Source of the DNA: a candidate division NC10 bacterium CSP1-5
Lineage (GTDB): Bacteria > Methylomirabilota > Methylomirabilia > Methylomirabilales > CSP1-5
DNA length: 64,000 nucleotides
Direction: 5' to 3'
NCBI GenBank assembly: GCA_001443495.1
Contig: LDXR01000002.1
Coordinates: 124,001-188,000, forward strand
Below, piece after piece: positions 9,733-18,087 of the stretch. Both the position numbers and the translations under genes were made by a program. How positions within the stretch are numbered: the first letter of the stretch is position 1; each line of letters begins with the position of its first letter. A model generated the notes under the pieces. That model did not search any database, was not told the origin of the DNA, and saw nothing but the letters and a program-made list of their open reading frames with translations.

Positions 9733-10605
9733 ATGAGAAACATGATTCAGGCTGTCGTGACTGCCGTGGTCATGCTGCTCTTACCCGGCAGCGCGAGCGC
9801 CCAGGCTCCGCCGGAGGGGACAGAGGAATTCGGCCTCACACGCGCGCAACTCGTGCAGTCCGTCGAAAAGGTTGAGGCGTTGATTTCCAAATGCATGCGT
9901 GAACAGGGCTTCGAGTACGTCGCCGCTGACTACAACACGGTGCGCAAGGGGATGGCCGCTGACAAAAATCTGCCGGGACTCAGCGAGGAAGAGTTCATCG
10001 CCAAGTATGGGTTCGGCGTTTCGACGCTGTATACCGGTCAACCCCCGCAGCTTGCCGAGGGTTACAGTCCAGCTAAGGTAGGCTTGGGTGAACGGAACGT
10101 GCAAATCTACAAGAACCTTTCGCCTGCTGATCAGGTTGCCTACAACCGCGCCCTCTTCGGCGGGAATATCGGTGAGACATTCGCAGTTGGGCTCGAGACA
10201 GAGAACTTCTCCCGAATTGGCGGTTGCACGCGCAAGGCCATCGAACAGGTGTTCGAGCCGGAACAATTGAAGGTAACCTACTACAACCCAAAGGATGCCC
10301 TCGTCAACAAGGACCCACGTATGAAAGCTGCTCTGAGATATTATGCCCGCGAGATGCGCAAGGCCGGTTACGAATACAATCATCCGGATGAGGTCGAGCC
10401 CGATATCAGGGAGCGACTTGCTGCCATCACAAACGGCGGGACGATCCCGGTCGAAAAGATGTCGCCTGAACAACGGGCCGCCCTCAAGAAGCTCCAGGAC
10501 TATGAGCGGAGGGTCGCCGCGAAAAACTTTCAGCTGCAAAAGGAGGTTTTCGAGCCAGTTGAGGAGAGGATTTTGGAGGAACTGTTCGCTCGTAAACCCA
10601 AATGA
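9733..10605 (+). CDS. Secreted protein of unknown function with duplicated module
   Basis: Protein of 290 residues; signal peptide ends near GSASA (residue ~21). Not recognised with certainty. Two related stretches are visible: LISKCMREQGFEYVAADY near residue 52 and YYAREMRKAGYEYNHPDE near residue 210, suggesting an internal duplication. Two Cys (in KCMRE and GGCTRK) may form a disulphide. Similar C-M-R-x-x-G-F-x-Y segments occur, to my knowledge, in secreted proteins of Actinobacteria encoded near ABC exporters. That fits here, since an exporter operon with a peptidoglycan-binding adaptor follows. The ATG at 9733 has SD GAAGGAG 7 bases before it; a longer frame from 9622 would hide the signal peptide. 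Confidence 0.7.
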   Translation: MRNMIQAVVTAVVMLLLPGSASAQAPPEGTEEFGLTRAQLVQSVEKVEALISKCMREQGFEYVAADYNTVRKGMAADKNLPGLSEEEFIAKYGFGVSTLYTGQPPQLAEGYSPAKVGLGERNVQIYKNLSPADQVAYNRALFGGNIGETFAVGLETENFSRIGGCTRKAIEQVFEPEQLKVTYYNPKDALVNKDPRMKAALRYYAREMRKAGYEYNHPDEVEPDIRERLAAITNGGTIPVEKMSPEQRAALKKLQDYERRVAAKNFQLQKEVFEPVEERILEELFARKPK

Positions 10606-10661
10606 GCGGCGCCGCTCCCTAGGCCTCATGGGCTAGAGCCGTCGCCGATGAACAGGCCTAG
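10604..10661 (+). other. Hairpins after the secreted protein gene
   Basis: A perfect 14-bp palindrome GAGCGGCGCCGCTC (10604-10617) overlaps the stop codon. It is followed by an 8-base inverted repeat, CTAGGCCT at 10619-10626 and AGGCCTAG at 10654-10661. There is no T-run, so a classic intrinsic terminator is not shown; it may stabilise the 3' end or act in Rho-dependent termination. Confidence 0.4.
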
Positions 10662-10733
10662 CTGCCGAAGCCCAGTTCGCCTCCCTGGTCGATAGATGGG
10701 CTTCCGCAACGCACGGCATCTGGACCTTAGATT

Positions 10734-12203
10734 ATGGAAACAAAACGAACTCGCGTCCTCTTCGGTGTCCTGGGGTTTGCCGCTGTTCTTGCGGTCGGAG
10801 GTTGGGTGGCGAGTTTGCGGATCGAATCTCCAGCGGATGTCGCGGCGCGAGCAGCACCCCCGACACCATCGCCGATTCTCGTTCCGGTCGAAGAACGCGT
10901 GCTCAATTCCAACATCGTGACGCGCGGCACGGCCCGGTTCGGATTGCCCCAACCGATCTCGATTGTGCCGTCCGCCTTGAAAGCGAAGGCGGGGTTGATC
11001 ACCACGCTGCCTTTGCGAAACACCCAGCTTCGGGAAGGCGGTGTCATACTCACCGCTTCAGGACGCCCGGTGTTTGTTCTCCAGGGTACGATCCCGGCAT
11101 ACCGGGATCTCGTCCCCGGTATGTCCGGGGATGATGTCCGCCAGCTGGAGCAAGGACTCAATCGACTAAGGTTTGATCCCGGTCCCGTTGATGGAACGTA
11201 CGATGAGCGGACCAGTGCTGCAGTGACCCAATGGTACACCTCGGCGGGATTTGAGCCGTTTGGACCGACGCCCGACCAACTTGCGGCTGCTGCCGCTGCT
11301 GCCGCCGCACGCCGGGCCGTAGATGCCGCACGCGCCAGAGCGGAACACGCCAATAAGGCTGCTGCCGCCGAGATTCAGGCCATGATCGCCGAACGGGCTT
11401 TGATTGTGCTGGACCCGCGACAACCAGAAACAGCCCGGGCGGCCGCCGAGGCCAAACTCGAATTGGCTCGAGCCGCCGCCCGCAAAGCTCAACTGGAAGG
11501 TGAACTAGAGGTTCAGGCCGCTCTTGACGCACAGGAGGCGGCCCTACGTAACGCCAAGTTGGCGGCAGATCGAGTCGATCGACTCGCTGCTGACGTGGAC
11601 ATTGCCAAACGCACGCTTGGCGTACAGGTGCCCGCCGATGAGATCGTGTTCATTCCCACGCTCCCGGCCCGCGTCCAGGAGGTCACGGCCCTGGTCGGTC
11701 ACGAGGCGAGGGGACCTGTAATGTCGGTGACAGATAATCAATTAGTGATCGACTCAGCCCTCCCTCTCGACGCAGCGCCGCTGGTCAAGCCGGGTATGCC
11801 GGTCGCCATTGATGAACAGGCCCTGGGGATCAAAGCCACGGGTGTCGTCACAAGGGTGGCCGATACCCCCGGCACCCACGGGGTCGACGGATACCACATC
11901 TACTTTGAGGTTCGCGTTGACAAGACGCCGACCCGGCTCGAAGGCTTCTCCCTGCGCCTCACGATCCCCATTAAATCAACCAAGGGAGTCGTCACCGTCG
12001 TCCCGCTCAGCGCACTCTCTCTCGCGGCCGACGGGACATCGAGAGTCCAGGTAGCACGCGATGGCGCCCTCGAGTACATCGTGGTCAAGCCGGGACTGTC
12101 CGCTGACGGTTTTGTCGAAGTGACTCCTGTGAATGGACCGCTCGCGCCAGGCCAGCTCGTGGTGGTCGGATATAAGAACCCGGAGAATCGGGACCTACAA
12201 TGA
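10734..12203 (+). CDS. MacA-like adaptor with peptidoglycan-binding domain
   Basis: Periplasmic adaptor of 489 residues for the ABC exporter encoded next. An N-terminal membrane anchor (about residues 8-26) is followed by a beta-rich domain. A PG_binding_1-type domain follows at about 120-175 (MSGDDVRQLEQGLNRL, then DGTYDERTSAAV). Next comes an Ala-rich coiled coil (about 180-300), and then barrel and membrane-proximal domains ending in VVPLSALSL and VKPGLSADGFVEV. Insertion of a peptidoglycan-binding domain is common, as far as I know, in adaptors of Gram-positive ABC exporters and less expected in a diderm. No good SD precedes the ATG. The stop overlaps the next start (ATGA), showing translational coupling with the transporter. 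Confidence 0.8.
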   Translation: METKRTRVLFGVLGFAAVLAVGGWVASLRIESPADVAARAAPPTPSPILVPVEERVLNSNIVTRGTARFGLPQPISIVPSALKAKAGLITTLPLRNTQLREGGVILTASGRPVFVLQGTIPAYRDLVPGMSGDDVRQLEQGLNRLRFDPGPVDGTYDERTSAAVTQWYTSAGFEPFGPTPDQLAAAAAAAAARRAVDAARARAEHANKAAAAEIQAMIAERALIVLDPRQPETARAAAEAKLELARAAARKAQLEGELEVQAALDAQEAALRNAKLAADRVDRLAADVDIAKRTLGVQVPADEIVFIPTLPARVQEVTALVGHEARGPVMSVTDNQLVIDSALPLDAAPLVKPGMPVAIDEQALGIKATGVVTRVADTPGTHGVDGYHIYFEVRVDKTPTRLEGFSLRLTIPIKSTKGVVTVVPLSALSLAADGTSRVQVARDGALEYIVVKPGLSADGFVEVTPVNGPLAPGQLVVVGYKNPENRDLQ

Positions 12204-14164
12204 CCGCGAATGAGCTCGACACAACGACGAGGGTGCTCGAGCTGAAGAAGATTAGCAAGCAATATGGTAGCGAACCAGCCGTACACGCACTCGTCGATGT
12301 TGATCTTTCGTTGGAGCGTGGTGAGTGGCTGTCGATCACCGGTCCATCTGGCGCCGGAAAGTCGACCCTGCTGAACATCATCGGCTGCCTGGACCGTCCA
12401 ACCAGCGGTAGCTTTTTCTTTGATGGCATAGACACCGCCACGTTGAGCGACACACAACGTGCCGGATTGCGGAGTCAACGCATCGGGTTCGTCTTTCAAT
12501 CATTCCACCTGCTGCCTTACGGGACCGTATTGGAGAACGTGATGCTGGCGGAAGTGTACCGCAAGCAGGACAACCGCGGTCGGCGAGATCGCGCACGGGC
12601 GGCAATCGGGCGCGTTGGGCTCAGTCAGCGCGCCGATTTCTTGCCGGGCAAACTGTCGGGTGGTGAGAAGCAACGGGTTGCCATAGCCCGCGCCCTCGTT
12701 GGTTCTCCCAGCCTGCTGTTATGCGACGAACCGACCGGAAATCTCGATTCGAAATCCTCGGCCGCCATCCTCGATCTCCTTGAGAAACTGAACCAAGAAG
12801 GTCTCACGCTGGTCGTCGTGACGCACAACAAAGAGGTCGCCAATCGGGCCGCACGCCGCGTGCACCTCGTTGATGGTTCCTTGACAGATGTCACCAATGG
12901 AGAGAATGGGAAAAGGTCAACGGGCTCTCCGGCAGCACCTGTGAAGACGACCGTATCGCAGTCAGGAATCGCGATTCGTGATCTTCTGAATGAAGCGCTT
13001 GCGGGGATGTTGGCTAGGCCGGTGCGGATGATGCTGACCGTGCTCGGGGTTGCCATTGGGCTCACTGCCCTGGTGGCGACGGTGGGCCTGACCCGCACCG
13101 CCGGCAACCGCATCATCAGCCAGTTCGACCGGGTTGCCGCGACCGAGCTATTTATCACGGCGAAGCCGGGTAAAATAACGGGCATCGTCGATCCCAAAGC
13201 CATTCCATGGGATGCGCCGACTCGTCTTCGCCGTCTGAACGGCGTGGTTGCCGCAGGAACGATGAGTGAGGTTCATGTCGGGAACGCGCTGGCTAGCTCG
13301 TCGCCCGTGAGAGACCCTCTGAACCAGACCGCTTTCAAGCTTTCGGTGTACGCCGCGTCTCCCGATTTGTTTAGGGCAGTTAGAGCGGAGCTGGAGACCG
13401 GACGTCTACCGGATGCAGGCCATTCGAGTCGGGCGGACCGGGTTGCTGTGCTCGGTCCGGACGCTGCCCGCCGGCTTGGTATTGTGAGCCTTGGGCAAAT
13501 TCCGGCCATCTCCATCGGCGATCATCTCTACCTGGTCGTTGGTATCCTGCGCGATGTGGCCCGAAGACCCGAGTTACTTGGCTCCGTTATTATCCCTGAA
13601 GGTACCGCACGCCATGATTTCTGGCTGGCGGGTCCCGGCAGGGTGGTCGTCGAGACAAAGATTGGGGCGACGTACCTCATTGCCGACCAAGCACGATTGG
13701 CGCTACGGCCCGATGATCCACAGGTTTTGAAAATCGAGGTTCCCCAGGAGCCCAAACGCCTGCGCGATGAGGTACAAACTGACCTGAGCGCCATGTTTCT
13801 CTTGCTCGGCGGATTATCCCTGGTTGTGGGCGCTATTGGCATCGCCAACATTACACTCATAGGGGTGATGGAGCGGACTGGTGAGATCGGCCTGCGTCGA
13901 GCCATCGGAGCAACGCGCGGGCACATCACCGCGCAGTTTCTGTTAGAAAGCGGCTCGATGGGCGTCATCGGAGGCGTGATTGGAGCCAGCCTCGGCATTC
14001 TCATCGTGGTTGTCGTCTCCGCCTACCAGGTGTGGACCCCAGTGCTGGATCCCGCGGCACCCGTTCTCGCACCACTTGTCGGCGGCGTGATCGGGTTGTT
14101 GTCCGGCACCTATCCGGCATTGCGTGCTGCCCGCCTGGAACCGGTCGAGGCGCTACGCAACTGA
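12200..14164 (+). CDS. MacB-like ABC exporter (ATPase-permease fusion)
   Basis: Protein of 654 residues. The N-terminal ~225 residues are an ABC ATPase: Walker A GPSGAGKSTLLN, Q-loop in VFQSFHLL, signature LSGGEKQRVAIARAL, Walker B LLLCDEPTGNLD, and switch His in VVVTHNKEV. The C-terminal half has a first transmembrane helix (about 275-295), a large periplasmic MacB core domain (about 300-525) and three helices. These end with the FtsX-type cytoplasmic motif GEIGLRRAIGATRGHI and the YPALRAARLEPVEALRN tail. This is the MacB fold. It should export a periplasmic substrate such as a lipopeptide or peptide through the adaptor encoded immediately upstream with a 4-base overlap. No outer-membrane channel gene is adjacent. 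Substrate unknown. Confidence 0.9.
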   Translation: MTANELDTTTRVLELKKISKQYGSEPAVHALVDVDLSLERGEWLSITGPSGAGKSTLLNIIGCLDRPTSGSFFFDGIDTATLSDTQRAGLRSQRIGFVFQSFHLLPYGTVLENVMLAEVYRKQDNRGRRDRARAAIGRVGLSQRADFLPGKLSGGEKQRVAIARALVGSPSLLLCDEPTGNLDSKSSAAILDLLEKLNQEGLTLVVVTHNKEVANRAARRVHLVDGSLTDVTNGENGKRSTGSPAAPVKTTVSQSGIAIRDLLNEALAGMLARPVRMMLTVLGVAIGLTALVATVGLTRTAGNRIISQFDRVAATELFITAKPGKITGIVDPKAIPWDAPTRLRRLNGVVAAGTMSEVHVGNALASSSPVRDPLNQTAFKLSVYAASPDLFRAVRAELETGRLPDAGHSSRADRVAVLGPDAARRLGIVSLGQIPAISIGDHLYLVVGILRDVARRPELLGSVIIPEGTARHDFWLAGPGRVVVETKIGATYLIADQARLALRPDDPQVLKIEVPQEPKRLRDEVQTDLSAMFLLLGGLSLVVGAIGIANITLIGVMERTGEIGLRRAIGATRGHITAQFLLESGSMGVIGGVIGASLGILIVVVVSAYQVWTPVLDPAAPVLAPLVGGVIGLLSGTYPALRAARLEPVEALRN

Positions 14165-14260
14165 TCCCCGGACAGTTCTACGATGGCCCGCCACCGGGGA
14201 ACGCGTGGCGTTCGGCGGCGGGTTTCACTACGTAAAGTACGTAAAGGAAGGAGTTTCCTC

Positions 14261-14971
14261 ATGCGTAGATTGCAGTGGCTCACATTGATCGCTGCAGTCG
14301 GGGTCGGCATGCTGACGCTCGGAGCGTGCATGCGGTCCGACCGGTCCGACGGGTGGACCAAAGATTTCCCGATAGATAAGGGCGAACTGGTCCCCACCGG
14401 TCGCAACCCCTACTTCATCCTGGAACCAGGCTACACCCTCCTTCTGGAAGGGGGCGACCTGCAGTTGATCATCACCGTCCTGAACGAGACACGGATGGTA
14501 GACGGCGTGGAGACGCGGGTGGTCGAGGAGCAAGAAGCCAAGGGCGGCAAGCTGATAGAGGTTTCGAGGAACTACTTCGCGATTAACACGCGGACCAAAG
14601 ACGTGTTCTACTTCGGAGAGGATGTGGACATCTACAAAGATGGCAAGGTCGTGAGTCACGCTGGGGCTTGGCTCTCGGGGGTCAATGGCGCGAAGTTCGG
14701 CCTCATGATGCCGGGCCAGGCGGCGCTGCATGCAAGTTTTTACAACGAGATTGCCCCTGGAGTCGCGATGGATCGAGTCGAGATCGTCAGCATCAGCGAG
14801 ACGGTCAAGACCCCGGCCGGGGAGTACACGAACTGTGTGAAGGTGAAGGAGACGACCCCCTTGCAGCCTTTCGTCACGGACTACAAGTACTACGCCCCCG
14901 GCATCGGAATCGTGCAGGATGGGGCGCTGAAACTGGTGAAGTTCGGGAAAGCCGACGAGCCCAAGAAATAG
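14261..14971 (+). CDS. Lipoprotein paralogous to the PepSY-fused protein
   Basis: Lipoprotein of 236 residues; lipobox LTLGAC puts the lipidated Cys near residue 23. The body matches the middle domain of the protein at 8550 (LVP-x-G-x-NP-Y, MVDGVETRVVEE, NYFAIN, FGLMMPGQ, TPAGEYTNCVKVKET, YAPGIGIVQDG) but lacks its PepSY tail. I know of this family in many environmental bacteria as a secreted protein of unknown function. The ATG has SD AAGGAAGGAG about 8 bases upstream. It follows the MacB-like gene by 96 bases, which include a 7-base inverted repeat (14165-14171 with 14194-14200). The pair of paralogs bracketing the exporter suggests a shared envelope function, but this is inference. Confidence 0.75.
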   Translation: MRRLQWLTLIAAVGVGMLTLGACMRSDRSDGWTKDFPIDKGELVPTGRNPYFILEPGYTLLLEGGDLQLIITVLNETRMVDGVETRVVEEQEAKGGKLIEVSRNYFAINTRTKDVFYFGEDVDIYKDGKVVSHAGAWLSGVNGAKFGLMMPGQAALHASFYNEIAPGVAMDRVEIVSISETVKTPAGEYTNCVKVKETTPLQPFVTDYKYYAPGIGIVQDGALKLVKFGKADEPKK

Positions 14972-15034
14972 GCCGTGTCGGCACCCGGCACCTGATGTTT
15001 CACACAGAAGGCACAGACAGGGAAGCCATCATTC

Positions 15035-15063
15035 TTGACAGCAGTTCCTGCTCTAGCGATACT
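15035..15063 (+). promoter_or_regulatory. Sigma70-type promoter TTGACA-N17-GATACT
   Basis: A perfect -35 (15035-15040) and a 4/6 -10 (15058-15063) with the optimal 17-base spacer lie 79 bases before the small secreted protein gene. Expected start of transcription is near 15070. Confidence 0.6.
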
Positions 15064-15092
15064 CGCGTGGCGTTAGGATCATAGAGGAAGCC

Positions 15093-15124
15093 GTATGGAG
15101 TCGGGGAATATGGAGTCGGGGACA
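15093..15124 (+). repeat. Tandem repeat of TATGGAGTCGGGGA
   Basis: Two adjacent copies of TATGGAGTCGGGGA, the second followed by CACAC, sit in the leader between the promoter at 15035 and the gene at 15142. The GGAGTCGGGGACAC word resembles sequences I have seen beside REP-associated transposase genes, but no such gene is present here. Confidence 0.5.
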
Positions 15125-15141
15125 CACTGTGGAGGCGAAGA

Positions 15142-15420
15142 ATGAAACAGCTTAGGGTCATAGTATTTTTAACGTGCACGTTGCTTTTAACGTCAGCCAA
15201 TAGCTATGCGAGCGAAGAGTTCTTCGGACCGCTTGAGAGCCGGCCAGAGGGTAAGACCGGTACCTGGGTTATTGGAGGGCGGCAGGTAGAAGTAACGGAT
15301 AAGACAGAGATCGAAGAAGAGTTTGGCCCTTTTGTGGTGGGTGCGTGTATAGAGGTTGAATACGAGGGAAAACTCGTGAAGAAAGTCACGACCGAAGAGA
15401 AGAAGCATTGCCGCAAATAG
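15142..15420 (+). CDS. Small secreted protein, DUF5666-like
   Basis: Protein of 92 residues with a signal peptide (hydrophobic core VIVFLTCTLLLTSA, cleavage near SYAS). The mature part, from GTWVIGGRQVEVTDKT to FVVGACIEVEYEGKLV, resembles the single small beta-domain of DUF5666-like secreted proteins. In those a G-x-W-x-I/V-G-G strand is followed by V-x-G-x-x-V-E-V-E/K. Two Cys in the mature protein (VGACIE and KHCRK) could pair. SD GTGGAGGCG precedes the ATG. It has its own promoter and seems monocistronic. Function unknown. Confidence 0.65.
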   Translation: MKQLRVIVFLTCTLLLTSANSYASEEFFGPLESRPEGKTGTWVIGGRQVEVTDKTEIEEEFGPFVVGACIEVEYEGKLVKKVTTEEKKHCRK

Positions 15421-15524
15421 CGTCCATGTCTGGACTCTAACCCGCCGCCACGGTCAAGGGAGCTTTCTCAGGCCTCCAAATGGTTCAGGCAGTCCATCCT
15501 TTTCCAAGGGTATCCCTTTCGTCG

Positions 15525-15554
15525 TTGACATACGACAGGTGATCTGCGAATAAT
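15525..15554 (+). promoter_or_regulatory. Sigma70-type promoter TTGACA-N18-AATAAT
   Basis: A perfect -35 (15525-15530) and a 5/6 -10 (15549-15554) with an 18-base spacer, 42 bases before the first DUF3047 gene. One of the best promoter matches in the window. Confidence 0.65.
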
Positions 15555-15595
15555 ACGACCTTCTTTGCGTCTGAGACGATGGAAGGGGGCGTGGG

Positions 15596-16282
15596 ATGTC
15601 TATGCGAGACGGCGCGAAGCGATGGGGCATGGGTGCACCGTTGGCCGCGGGGGTGTTGGGTCTGGCCCTCTGCCTCGTCCCCGGATGGGGGCTCGGGGCC
15701 CAGGAAGTGGTCGTCGTGGACTTCAGCCGGGAAAAGGACAAGGTGCCCCAGGGTTGGGAGCTGTCCGAGAATGAGGGGAAGGCGGACCTAGGCCTCGTCA
15801 GTGACGCCGTCGGCCAGGTGCTCCGGCTCCGGAGTGAGTCCTCCTCTTTTGGGATTCAGAAAGCGGTTGAAATCGACCTCAGACAGACCCCTATTCTCGC
15901 GTGGCAGTGGAAGGTTGCTGAGCTGCCGAAGGGGGGGAATTTCTTCCAAAAGTCCACCGACGACCAGGCCGCCCAGCTGGTCCTAGCCTTCTCCTGGCGA
16001 CGGTTCATTACCTATATCTGGGACAGCACCGCTCCGGCGGGGACCATGGCCGACGCCCCCTCCCCACCACTTCGAAGCATCAAAGCGGTGGTGGTCCGAT
16101 CCGGAGAAACAAACAAAGGAACGTGGATCACCGAGACGCGGAACGTGCTTGAGGATCACAAGCGGCTCTTTGGCGATGATGCCGAGAAGGTCATGGGGGT
16201 CCGGATCCAGATCAATAGTCAGTACACCAAATCGCAAGCGGAATCCTACTGGAGATCTGTAACCTTCAAAGCCGCCCCATGA
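15596..16282 (+). CDS. DUF3047 secreted protein, copy 1
   Basis: Protein of 228 residues with a signal peptide (cleavage near GLGAQ, about residue 35). The mature part has the features I associate with DUF3047: VVVDFSREKDKVPQGWEL at the start, LRSESSSFGIQKAVEID, WQWKVAELPKGG, STDDQAAQLVLAFS, YIWDSTAPAGT, IKAVVVRSGETNKG, and a closing INSQYTKSQAESYWRSVTF. This is a single beta-sandwich-like domain of unknown role, possibly carbohydrate-binding by fold analogy. The ATG follows GAAGGGGGCGTGGG. A paralog lies 207 bases downstream. The copies share order and most motifs, so they probably arose by tandem duplication. Confidence 0.8.
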   Translation: MSMRDGAKRWGMGAPLAAGVLGLALCLVPGWGLGAQEVVVVDFSREKDKVPQGWELSENEGKADLGLVSDAVGQVLRLRSESSSFGIQKAVEIDLRQTPILAWQWKVAELPKGGNFFQKSTDDQAAQLVLAFSWRRFITYIWDSTAPAGTMADAPSPPLRSIKAVVVRSGETNKGTWITETRNVLEDHKRLFGDDAEKVMGVRIQINSQYTKSQAESYWRSVTFKAAP

Positions 16283-16489
16283 AACGCCCTCCCCCCATCA
16301 TTCACCCTTTGAACCCCCGTCCGTAGCACGCCTGCCTTCCGACTCTCACCCCCTGCCAATGAAAGCCCTCCGGGTGCGGGACTCTCCGGCTGTCAGATGG
16401 AGAAATGAGGGTTGAGGCCCCGGCATGCAATTTGCACCCGATGGCGTTGACCCTATCTCTTCTTGTCACAGCACATTGCCCGGGGAGCC

Positions 16490-17200
16490 ATGAGGCAGCG
16501 TGTTCACGGCGTATCACGAAATGTGGGCTGGTGCACCGGATTCGTAATGATCCTGGGCCTCTGTCTCATTTCCGGAGGGGCGGCCGAGCCCCCAAAGCTG
16601 CTCGTTGTCGATTTCAGCATGGAGAGCGAACAAGAGGGCGTCCCCCCGGGGTGGAAGCTATCGACAAAGGAGGGAATAGCAGACCTGGCCGTCGTCAAGG
16701 ACGGCAGCGGTCGCGCCCTCAGGCTTCGGAGCCATTCCGCCTCCTTCGCCATCCAGAAAGAGGTCGACATCGACGTGAAACGGACCCCCCTCGTTGTGTG
16801 GGAGTGGAAGGTCACGGAGCTTCCGAGGCGGGGTGATCTGCGCAAGAGCAGCTCGGACGATCAGGCCGCCCAGCTCTTCGTGATGTTTTCCCCCGATTTT
16901 TTGCGGACCGACGTCATCGCCTATGTCTGGGACAGCACGGCGCCAGCCGGAACCGTAGCACAGTCTCCCTCTCTACCGCTGTATCCCGTGCTGCGCATCA
17001 AGGCGGTGGTGGTCCGGTCCGGGAAGCGGGAGCAGGGAAAGTGGATAACCGAGACGAGAAATGTCGTCGAGGATTACAAGAATCTCTTTGGCGATGACCC
17101 CGACAGGGTCACCGGAATCCGATTTCAGATCAATAGCCAACACACCAAGTCGTCGGCCGAGTCCTACTGGCGGCTGGTGACCTTTAAGGCGACCCCATAA
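16490..17200 (+). CDS. DUF3047 secreted protein, copy 2
   Basis: Protein of 236 residues, signal peptide core CTGFVMILGLCLISGGAA. Same motif series as the gene at 15596: LLVVDFSMESEQ, PPGWKLSTKEG, FAIQKEVDID, WEWKVTELPRRGD, SSDDQAAQLFVMFS, YVWDSTAPAGT, IKAVVVRSGKREQGK, INSQHTKSSAESYWRLVTF. The ATG at 16490 has a GGGGAG site about 3 bases before it; an in-frame TTG at 16463 is a less likely start. A 24-codon stretch (16997-17068) recurs almost unchanged at 19958-20029 as a gene fragment. The 207-base spacer upstream shows no convincing promoter, so it may be read from the promoter of copy 1. Function unknown. Confidence 0.8.
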   Translation: MRQRVHGVSRNVGWCTGFVMILGLCLISGGAAEPPKLLVVDFSMESEQEGVPPGWKLSTKEGIADLAVVKDGSGRALRLRSHSASFAIQKEVDIDVKRTPLVVWEWKVTELPRRGDLRKSSSDDQAAQLFVMFSPDFLRTDVIAYVWDSTAPAGTVAQSPSLPLYPVLRIKAVVVRSGKREQGKWITETRNVVEDYKNLFGDDPDRVTGIRFQINSQHTKSSAESYWRLVTFKATP

Positions 17201-17325
17201 GCCGCGCCCTGCCCTTCGCCCCCCTTCAGTCCCCGACTCCCGCAAGATCGCCCAAACTGGTACGACCCTTGCTAGAGACGTGTTCAGGCGAAGAGAAGGT
17301 CGCGCGGAGACCGACGGGAAGAGCT

Positions 17326-18081
17326 ATGGACAACCTTGGAATCTATTCTGGATTGGGTCGGTCCATCCTATCTTCGGTGGTCTTTCTCGTCCTCTCGGCT
17401 GTCCTCCTTTCAGCGTGCGCCGGGAAAACACCGCAGCCGGCCACGCAGGTGACGTCTGAGGAGCGGGCGCAGCACCGTGCCACCTCTCGAGAACTGGAAG
17501 GAAAGATCGGCGAACTCCAATTACATCTTCAGGAACAGGAGACGCGGCTGAAAGAAATGCAGCGGAAGCTCGATGAGGCCATCGAGGAGGTGGTACGGGC
17601 CAAGGCGAAAATGCATAGCCTCGAAAGTAAGGCGGAGGCCGCGTCGACCATGGCGGAGGCCGAGATTGCCCTGAAGGTCCTGGAGGCAAGAATGCCCGGG
17701 GAGGGAAAAGGCTCAGAAGCCGTCCAGGCCGAGCATCTCTTGAAGATGAGTCTGCAGGAATTTGAAAAGCAAAATTACGGCGGTGCCCTGTACCTCGTCA
17801 ATCAGGCCAAAGATTTCATCAAGGCGGGCGAGGCACGGCTCAAGAGCCAAGAGCATCTCGAGACGCGGGCGGGCGAGGTCTTCTTCGCAGCGCCGATCGC
17901 TCTTCGGATGGTTAGGACGGGAAATGTCAGGGAGGGGCCCGGCAGCAATTTCAGGGTCCTCTTCACGCTCGGGAAGGGCACCCCGTTGGTCGGGCATTCG
18001 CGCAAGAGTCAATGGGTACGGATCGAAGACCAGAGGGGCCGGGCCGGCTGGACCTCTTACACCCTGGTCGAAGGATGGTAG
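17326..18081 (+). CDS. Lipoprotein with coiled coil and SH3b domain
   Basis: Protein of 251 residues. The signal peptide ends in a lipobox LLSAC (Cys near residue 31). Next is a long charged helix with heptad character (about 55-125, including LHLQEQETRLKEMQRKLDEA), then a helical pair resembling a TPR-like unit (HLLKMSLQEFEKQNYGGALYLVNQAKDFI). The C-terminal SH3b domain (about 190-250) reads GNVREGPGSNFRVLFTLGKGT, WVRIEDQRGRAGW. SH3b domains usually bind peptidoglycan or periplasmic ligands. The ATG at 17326 was chosen because it gives a proper lipoprotein signal. It converges with the diguanylate cyclase gene, whose stop lies 6 bases away; no terminator hairpin is visible between them. Confidence 0.75.
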   Translation: MDNLGIYSGLGRSILSSVVFLVLSAVLLSACAGKTPQPATQVTSEERAQHRATSRELEGKIGELQLHLQEQETRLKEMQRKLDEAIEEVVRAKAKMHSLESKAEAASTMAEAEIALKVLEARMPGEGKGSEAVQAEHLLKMSLQEFEKQNYGGALYLVNQAKDFIKAGEARLKSQEHLETRAGEVFFAAPIALRMVRTGNVREGPGSNFRVLFTLGKGTPLVGHSRKSQWVRIEDQRGRAGWTSYTLVEGW

Positions 18082-18087
18082 GCAGGG

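Noticed and set aside
15093-15124. Insertion-sequence end
   Set aside because: No transposase gene, terminal inverted repeats or target duplication nearby; only a short tandem word.
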